A DNA stretch of 26,082 bases, taken from UM-FILTER-42-14 sp964586055. Lineage in GTDB: Bacteria > Patescibacteriota > Microgenomatia > UBA1400 > PJMF01. Within the stretch, counting starts at the first letter, position 1; each line of letters begins with the position of its first letter. The position numbers and the translations under genes are program-made. The notes below the pieces were generated by a model that saw only the letters and a list, made by a program, of their open reading frames with translations, did no database searches and had not been told where the DNA came from. Location: the NCBI GenBank assembly GCA_964586055.1, contig CAZPFX010000013.1, forward strand, positions 1-26,082, in the 5' to 3' direction. Below are positions 21,549 through 26,082 of this stretch, piece after piece.

Positions 21549-22318
21549 TATTCTTTCGTTTCCTCAGCTGTTTTTTCAGCTACTTCTTCAACTTCAACAG
21601 GTGCTTCTTCTTTTACTTCTTCAACTGGTAATTTAATCCCAGAGGCGTCGTAGTTTAACTCGACTTTTTTTGTCTTTCCAAGCTTGTGAACTAATAGGTC
21701 TGAACTGATTGAACCAGGGACTGGACCACTGATCCATACTTCCTGTGTCTGAGTATCAATGTGAACAATAGTTAAGCCTTTAACGGTCACCGCAACATCT
21801 CCCATGTGACCTGGCATACCCTTACCCTTAAGAACTCTTCCTGGGCTTGTACCAGCTCCAATTGAGCCAATAGCTCTTGCTCTGTCTGATTGTCCATGAG
21901 TCTTAGGTCCACCTTTATATCCATAGCGTTTCATACCACCAGCGAAGCCGCGGCCTTTAGTGGTGCCTCTGACATTTACCACGTCACCCAAAGAGAGCAC
22001 ATCAGATACAGCTAGCGTTGTTCCAGCTGCGGGAATCTTGTCTGATTCTGTAGAGTCGACTTTAATTCCGCGGATAGTCTTTACGCCTACTGAAAAACCA
22101 CTCTTTGCTAATTGGGCTCTGAGTGGTTTTTTTGTTGTTCTGAGTAATTTTTTTCCGTAACCAACTTCAATTGTATAAGCAGAATTATTCTCTGAAAGTT
22201 GTCGGGCTGCGATAACCATATTTGGCTGTACGCGGCAACGGGTCACAGCAATACGCTTACCTTCCGTTGTCCAGGCTTGTGTCATGCCGATTTTGGTCAC
22301 AAATATATCGTTTATCAT
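21548..22318 (-). CDS. rplC: Ribosomal protein L3 with acidic C-terminal tail
   Basis: L3 nucleates 50S assembly and its loop approaches the peptidyl-transferase centre. The 256-residue protein starts with IFVTKIGMTQAWTTEGKRIA (4-23). It has the conserved VRGTTKGRGFAGGMKRYGYK (about 116-135), then GPKTHGQSDRARAIGSIGAGTSPGRVLKGKGMPGHMG. The last 25 residues are a Glu/Val/Ala-rich acidic tail, the opposite charge of the tails on L4, L17, L22 and S5. It follows rpsJ after 46 bases. Confidence 0.96.
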   Translation of the reverse strand: MINDIFVTKIGMTQAWTTEGKRIAVTRCRVQPNMVIAARQLSENNSAYTIEVGYGKKLLRTTKKPLRAQLAKSGFSVGVKTIRGIKVDSTESDKIPAAGTTLAVSDVLSLGDVVNVRGTTKGRGFAGGMKRYGYKGGPKTHGQSDRARAIGSIGAGTSPGRVLKGKGMPGHMGDVAVTVKGLTIVHIDTQTQEVWISGPVPGSISSDLLVHKLGKTKKVELNYDASGIKLPVEEVKEEAPVEVEEVAEKTAEETKE

Positions 22319-22364
22319 ACTTCAATTTTTTCTGTCGATTAGCTTCAGGCAACAAAGCTTCTCC

Positions 22365-22697
22365 TTACATCTTTATTTGGATCGATACACCCGCAGGCAG
22401 TTCTAAGTGCATGAGGGAGTCGATAGTTTTACTGGTTGGATTCATAATATCTAGCATTCGCTTGTGGGTGCGAATCTCGTAGTGCTCTTGTGCGTTCTTA
22501 TCGGAGTGAGGTGAGGTAAGAATTGTAAATGACTTGTGATGGGTTGGTAAAGGCACTGGACCTATTACCTGAGCTCCTGTAGAAAGCGTTGTTTCAAGGA
22601 TCTTTTTACTTGCTTCGTCAATAACTCTGTAGTCGTAAGACTTAAGTCGTACGCGAATTTTGTAAGCTTGTGTTTTATCTGTTTGTTGTTTTACCAT
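22365..22697 (-). CDS. rpsJ: Ribosomal protein S10
   Basis: S10 is a 30S head protein that also acts in transcription antitermination with NusB. The 110-residue protein has the S10 pattern: KIRVRLKSYDYRVIDEASKK (13-32), GPVPLPTHHKSFTILTSPHSDKN, and EIRTHKRMLDIMNPTSKTID. It opens the S10 cluster. A promoter 30 bases upstream would give a leader of only about 23 bases, and that leader has no recognisable Shine-Dalgarno. It contains one copy of a 10-base repeat also found upstream of the -35. Confidence 0.96.
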   Translation of the reverse strand: MVKQQTDKTQAYKIRVRLKSYDYRVIDEASKKILETTLSTGAQVIGPVPLPTHHKSFTILTSPHSDKNAQEHYEIRTHKRMLDIMNPTSKTIDSLMHLELPAGVSIQIKM

Positions 22698-22701
22698 GTT
22701 T

Positions 22702-22769
22702 CACTACTCGACTAAACGTAGGGTGCGATTATACATATAAAATCTCGAGAAGTAAAGTGCACTACTCGA
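22702..22769 (-). repeat. 10-base direct repeat flanking the S10 promoter
   Basis: CACTACTCGA (plus-strand reading) occurs exactly at 22702-22711 and 22760-22769, 58 bases apart. One copy lies in the short rpsJ leader just before the ATG. The other lies upstream of the -35 and overlaps the palindrome arm. Paired sites around a promoter could be operator-like; the function is inferred. Confidence 0.5.
22728..22756 (-). promoter_or_regulatory. Promoter of the S10 ribosomal protein operon
   Basis: On the minus strand a perfect TATAAT (22728-22733) lies 17 bases downstream of TTTACT (22751-22756, four of six bases). The start would be near 22720, about 23 bases before rpsJ. The spacer contains one arm of an 11-bp inverted repeat and the -35 lies in its loop. 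Confidence 0.6.
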
Positions 22770-22775
22770 GATTTT
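22739..22775 (-). repeat. Perfect 11-bp inverted repeat spanning the -35 of the S10 promoter
   Basis: AAAATCTCGAG (22739-22749) and CTCGAGATTTT (22765-22775) are exact inverted copies around a 15-base loop. As RNA read from tuf, the stem ends in AUUUUAUAU, so it could be a tuf terminator. As DNA, the symmetric CTCGAG-centred arms sit on either side of the -35 and could be an operator. Both uses are compatible with the sequence. Confidence 0.6.
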
Positions 22776-22794
22776 GAACACCTGCGCTAACAAG

Positions 22795-22823
22795 CAGGCG
22801 CCCGATTTTTTTTCGAGCGCCTG
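22795..22823 (-). terminator. Strong hairpin downstream of tuf (possible terminator or 3' end stabiliser)
   Basis: In tuf mRNA an 11-bp stem (ten Watson-Crick pairs and one U-G; outer part CAGGCGC/GCGCCUG) closes a loop of seven A. It begins 15 bases after the stop. It is followed by CUUGUU, not a real U tract, so it may stabilise the 3' end and leave termination to the next hairpin. CCUGC...GCAGG (22781-22798) is a competing short stem using the same 3' arm. Confidence 0.5.
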
Positions 22824-22837
22824 ACAAGTTTATTGTT

Positions 22838-24034
22838 CTATTTCAAAATCTTGGTGATTGCCCCTGCACCAATGGTGTGTCCACCTTCGCGAATCGCGAA
22901 TCGAAGACCCTCGTGCAGAGCGACAGGCACAATCAGCTTGGCTGTCATCTTAGCATTATCTCCTGGGATAACCATTTCTACATCCTTTGGTAAAGAGATT
23001 TCACCTGTTACGTCTGTTGTTCTAATATAGAACTGTGGACGATAACCAGTGAAGAATGGCTTATGTCGGCCACCCTCTTCTTTAGTTAAGATATAGACTT
23101 CTGCCTCAAACTCTGTATGAGGAGTAGCAGTTCCTGGCTTAGCCATGACCTGACCTCTTTCAACATCGTCCTTGCCGATACCTCTAAGGAGGATACCAAC
23201 GTTATCGCCAGCCTCACCTCGATCGAGCATTTTTCTAAACATCTCGACACCAGTGACGGTGGTTTTCTTTGGGTCTCTGATTCCGACGATTTCGATTTCA
23301 TCACCGACGGTAACGACTCCTGTTTCAATTCTTCCAGTCACGACTGTGCCGCGACCTTTGATTGAGAAGACGTCTTCGATTGGCATAGAGAAAGCTTTAT
23401 CCAAATCTCTGACTGGGTCAGGGATGTAAGAATCAACGGTCTTCATGAGTTCCATGACTTTTTCTTGTTGTGCATCATCGCCTTCAAGAGCTTTTAGGGC
23501 ACTTAAGCGAATAATTGGAGTTTCATCGCCATCAAAACCATACTTGGTCAAAAGCTCACGAACTTCCATCTCAACTAAGTCGAGCAGCTCTTCGTCATCG
23601 ACCATATCGCACTTGTTCAGAGCGACAACGATCTTAGGAACGTTAACCTGCTTGGCAAGAAGAATGTGCTCTCGAGTCTGTGGCATTGGACCATCAGTTG
23701 CAGCCACAACTAAGATTGCACCATCCATTTGAGCGGCACCGGTAATCATATTCTTGATGTAGTCAGCATGACCTGGGGCATCAATATGAGCATAGTGTCG
23801 TTTTTCTGTTTCGTATTCGATATGTGAAATGTTAATCGTAACTCCACGAGCTGCCTCTTCTGGTGCATTATCGATGTCACCATAACCCATAGCGACATTA
23901 ATGTCGGAAGGATATTTTTTTGCCAAAGTTGTAGTGATTGCAGCTGAAAGAGTTGTCTTACCATGATCAACGTGACCAATGGTCCCGATGTTTACATGTT
24001 GCTTGCTGCGAACATATTTTTTTGCGTCTGCCAT
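22838..24034 (-). CDS. tuf: Elongation factor Tu
   Basis: EF-Tu delivers aminoacyl-tRNA to the ribosomal A site as a GTP complex. The 398-residue protein has all G motifs: GHVDHGKT (20-27), RGVTI (63-67), DAPGH with catalytic H89, and NKCD (140-143), then SALKALEG. Domains II and III follow, with GRGTVVTGRIETG and FRKMLDRGEAGDNVGILLRG, and the C-terminus is GAGAITKILK. Switch I has RGVTI where most bacteria have RGITI. An ideal AGGAGG lies five bases before the ATG. It follows fusA by 60 bases, so the two are probably co-transcribed. Confidence 0.98.
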   Translation of the reverse strand: MADAKKYVRSKQHVNIGTIGHVDHGKTTLSAAITTTLAKKYPSDINVAMGYGDIDNAPEEAARGVTINISHIEYETEKRHYAHIDAPGHADYIKNMITGAAQMDGAILVVAATDGPMPQTREHILLAKQVNVPKIVVALNKCDMVDDEELLDLVEMEVRELLTKYGFDGDETPIIRLSALKALEGDDAQQEKVMELMKTVDSYIPDPVRDLDKAFSMPIEDVFSIKGRGTVVTGRIETGVVTVGDEIEIVGIRDPKKTTVTGVEMFRKMLDRGEAGDNVGILLRGIGKDDVERGQVMAKPGTATPHTEFEAEVYILTKEEGGRHKPFFTGYRPQFYIRTTDVTGEISLPKDVEMVIPGDNAKMTAKLIVPVALHEGLRFAIREGGHTIGAGAITKILK

Positions 24035-24078
24035 AAAAACCTCCTGTGTGTTTTTTATCCAAGTTAGTACATATTTAC

Positions 24079-24089
24079 GCCACGGTGGC
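24079..24089 (-). other. Short GC-rich palindrome in the fusA-tuf gap
   Basis: GCCACCGTGGC on the minus strand is a perfect 11-base palindrome in the 60-base leader between fusA and tuf. As RNA it allows only a four-pair stem with a three-base loop, so it is weak. It is more plausible as a protein-binding site, if it has a function at all. Confidence 0.25.
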
Positions 24090-24094
24090 TGAAA

Positions 24095-26082
24095 TTAATT
24101 CTTGCGCTCAGCAATAATTTTTTCAGTTATTCCCTGTGGAACGATGTCGTAGTGACTCGGGAGCATTACACTTGATGCGCGCCCCTGGGTCATACTCCTG
24201 AGGATTGTAACATAGCCCTGCATCTCTGCCAATGGGGCGAGTGCGGTGATGATGGTCGCTGCACCTCGACTAGTGGTACCTTGAATTTGGGCTCTTCGTG
24301 AGCCTAAATCACCGATAACGTCTCCCATAAATTCTTCTGGGGTAGAAACTTCAAGTTTCATGATTGGTTCCATGAGAACCATTCCTGCTCCCTTAACTGC
24401 TTCTCTCATTCCAAGAGATCCAGCCATTTTGAATGACAATTCACTTGAGTCAACGTCATGATATGAACCATCGTAAAGGGTGACCTTAACATCAACCATC
24501 TCAAATCCAGCTAAGAAACCTCTCTCAAGAGATTCTTTAATACCTTTGTTGGTTGGTTCGATGTATTCGCGGGGAACTGTTCCGCCAGTAATTTTATTAA
24601 CAAATTCGTAGCCGACTCCGCGCTCCTGTGGCTCAATCTTCAATAGGACGTGGCCATATTGACCTCGACCACCACTTTGCTTAATGTATTTACCTTCACC
24701 TTGTGATTCTTTAGTAATGGCTTCTTTGTAGGCAACTTGTGGTTTGCCAACATTAGCACTAACGTTAAATTCTCTCTTCATCCGATCAACAATTACCTCA
24801 AGATGAAGCTCGCCCATACCACCGATGATGGTTTGGCCTGTATCTGCGTCTGAGCTAATTTGGAAAGTTGGATCTTCTTCACCGAGCTTGGCCAAAGCCA
24901 TACCCATTTTCTGTTGATCTGCCTTTGTTTTTGGCTCAATAGCAAGTGAAATAACTGGAGCTGAAAAGGTGATTCCTTCCAAAATAATTTGGTTATCTTC
25001 TTCGCAAAGGGTGTCACCAGTTTTGGTATCTTTAAGACCAACGATGGCAACAATTTCCCCAGCTTTTGCTTCTGAAATCTCTTCTCGCTCATTAGCATGC
25101 ATGAGTAATAAACGACCGACGCGTTCTTTTTTACCTCTAGTTGAGTTGTAAATGTAAGTTCCTGACTTCAAAACACCAGAATAAATACGACAGTAGGTTA
25201 ATCTACCAACGTGAGGATCAGTCTGGATTTTAAATGCCAAGATAGTCAATTTTTCCTCTGGAATGAGCTTTCGAGTCAGCTCAACGTCTGTTTTTGGTTG
25301 AAGACCAACGATGTGGTCGATATCAATTGGAGATGGCAAGTACTCAACGACTGCGTCAAGAAGTGGTTGAACTCCGGTATTTTTCAAAGAAGAGCCTGCA
25401 TAAACAGGAACCAATTTATACTCAATAACAGCCTTGCGTAAAGCAGCCTTTAATTCATTGATAGAGATATCGCCTTCTTGGAAGAATTTTTCTAGTAAAG
25501 CGTCATCTGTTTCTGCGATAAGCTCAACTAAAGCTGCGCGCATTGTCTCAGCTTTTTCTTTAAATTCCTCTGGAATTTCTTTAACTTCTGGATCTGTATC
25601 AGCTTCACTGTCTTTCCAGAATAAAGCTTTGCGATCAATTAGCTGGATTACACCTTTAAAATCGCCCTCAGCGCCCATTGGCAAAACCATAGGAGCTGGC
25701 TTCACACCAAACTTGACTCTGATATCCTCGATAGTTGCCTCAAAATCTGCACCTAATTTATCCATTTTGTTTACAAAACAGATACGAGGGACATTGTATT
25801 TATCAGCTTGTCGCCAAACAGTTTCGGACTGCGACTGTACGCCCTCACTTGCATCGAGAACTGTGACACCGCCATCAAGAACGCGAAGACTACGCTCAAC
25901 TTCAGCAGTGAAGTCAACGTGCCCTGGCGTATCAATGATATTGAAGCGATATGGAGCTTTTTCTAAGTGGGTTTCGAAATATGGAGTCCAGTAGGTTGTG
26001 GTTGCAGCTGAAACAATGGTGATTCCGCGCTCTTGCTCTTGCTCCATCCAATCCATAGTGGCAGCACCCTCATGAACTTCAC
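24095..26082 (-). CDS. fusA: Elongation factor G, 5' end outside the window
   Basis: EF-G drives tRNA-mRNA translocation and ribosome recycling. The reading frame is open to the window edge, where it encodes EVHEGAATMDWMEQEQERGI, so the P-loop and about 30-40 N-terminal residues are missing. Visible are switch I RGITI, DTPGHVDF, NKMD, domain II, the domain IV segment GGRGQYGHVLLKIEP with the tip loop YHDVDSSELSF, and domain V with EEFMGDVIGDLGSRRAQIQG. About 661 residues are present of a family length near 700. An internal ATG at 26056 is not the true start. Confidence 0.97.
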   Translation of the reverse strand, partial: EVHEGAATMDWMEQEQERGITIVSAATTTYWTPYFETHLEKAPYRFNIIDTPGHVDFTAEVERSLRVLDGGVTVLDASEGVQSQSETVWRQADKYNVPRICFVNKMDKLGADFEATIEDIRVKFGVKPAPMVLPMGAEGDFKGVIQLIDRKALFWKDSEADTDPEVKEIPEEFKEKAETMRAALVELIAETDDALLEKFFQEGDISINELKAALRKAVIEYKLVPVYAGSSLKNTGVQPLLDAVVEYLPSPIDIDHIVGLQPKTDVELTRKLIPEEKLTILAFKIQTDPHVGRLTYCRIYSGVLKSGTYIYNSTRGKKERVGRLLLMHANEREEISEAKAGEIVAIVGLKDTKTGDTLCEEDNQIILEGITFSAPVISLAIEPKTKADQQKMGMALAKLGEEDPTFQISSDADTGQTIIGGMGELHLEVIVDRMKREFNVSANVGKPQVAYKEAITKESQGEGKYIKQSGGRGQYGHVLLKIEPQERGVGYEFVNKITGGTVPREYIEPTNKGIKESLERGFLAGFEMVDVKVTLYDGSYHDVDSSELSFKMAGSLGMREAVKGAGMVLMEPIMKLEVSTPEEFMGDVIGDLGSRRAQIQGTTSRGAATIITALAPLAEMQGYVTILRSMTQGRASSVMLPSHYDIVPQGITEKIIAERKN

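Noticed and set aside
23117..23732. Several plus-strand open frames inside tuf
   Set aside because: They mirror conserved EF-Tu codons and have no independent support.
25434..25994. Long (186-residue) plus-strand open frame inside fusA
   Set aside because: It is antisense to conserved EF-G coding sequence, is Ser-rich, and shows no recognisable domain or ribosome site.

Overview
This window looks like a Candidate Phyla Radiation (Patescibacteria) chromosome. It carries a nearly complete S10-spc-alpha ribosomal protein cluster in canonical order. rpmD (L30), normally between rpsE and rplO, is absent, as is general in CPR bacteria. Several proteins are short or unusual: adenylate kinase without a normal LID insert, a zinc-free 76-residue S14, and ribosomal proteins with long Lys/Ala/Pro tails. 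TGA is used as a stop (e.g. the ABC ATPase at 4677-4679 and the lamin-tail gene at 1222-1224), so this is not a Gracilibacteria/Absconditabacteria-type recoded genome. I cannot assign a phylum within CPR from this sequence alone.

Left part, + strand (1-6264). A secreted, membrane-anchored protein with two lamin-tail domains is coupled by an ATGA overlap to a small VanZ-like membrane protein. A monocistronic HU-type DNA-binding protein follows, with its own likely promoter, a leader hairpin and a perfect 12-bp terminator. Six bases after that terminator a five-gene ABC-2 exporter operon begins, in the order permease-permease-ATPase-permease-permease. The four permeases are paralogous, and the outer and inner members look like two heteromeric pairs sharing one ATPase.

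Right part, - strand (26082 down to 6261). The order of transcription is fusA (5' end outside the window), tuf, a regulatory gap, rpsJ-rplC-rplD-rplW-rplB-rpsS-rplV-rpsC-rplP-rpmC-rpsQ-rplN-rplX-rplE-rpsN-rpsH-rplF-rplR-rpsE-rplO-secY-adk-map, then a likely promoter, infA, a possible internal promoter, and rpmJ-rpsM-rpsK-rpsD-rpoA-rplQ-rplM-rpsI. Genes are packed with TAATG or ATGA overlaps or gaps of a few bases. The two halves converge on rpsI and the last permease, whose stop codons overlap with no terminator between them.

The block supplies the translation machinery (ribosomal proteins, IF-1, EF-Tu, EF-G), nascent-chain processing (methionine aminopeptidase), export (SecY), adenylate balance (Adk) and the RNA polymerase alpha subunit. 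The most notable signals are the P-P-A-P-P exporter, the palindrome built around the S10 promoter between tuf and rpsJ, and an S9 C-terminal tail that reads as a compensated frameshift of the conserved QFSKR ending. There is no gene-free stretch longer than 300 bases.
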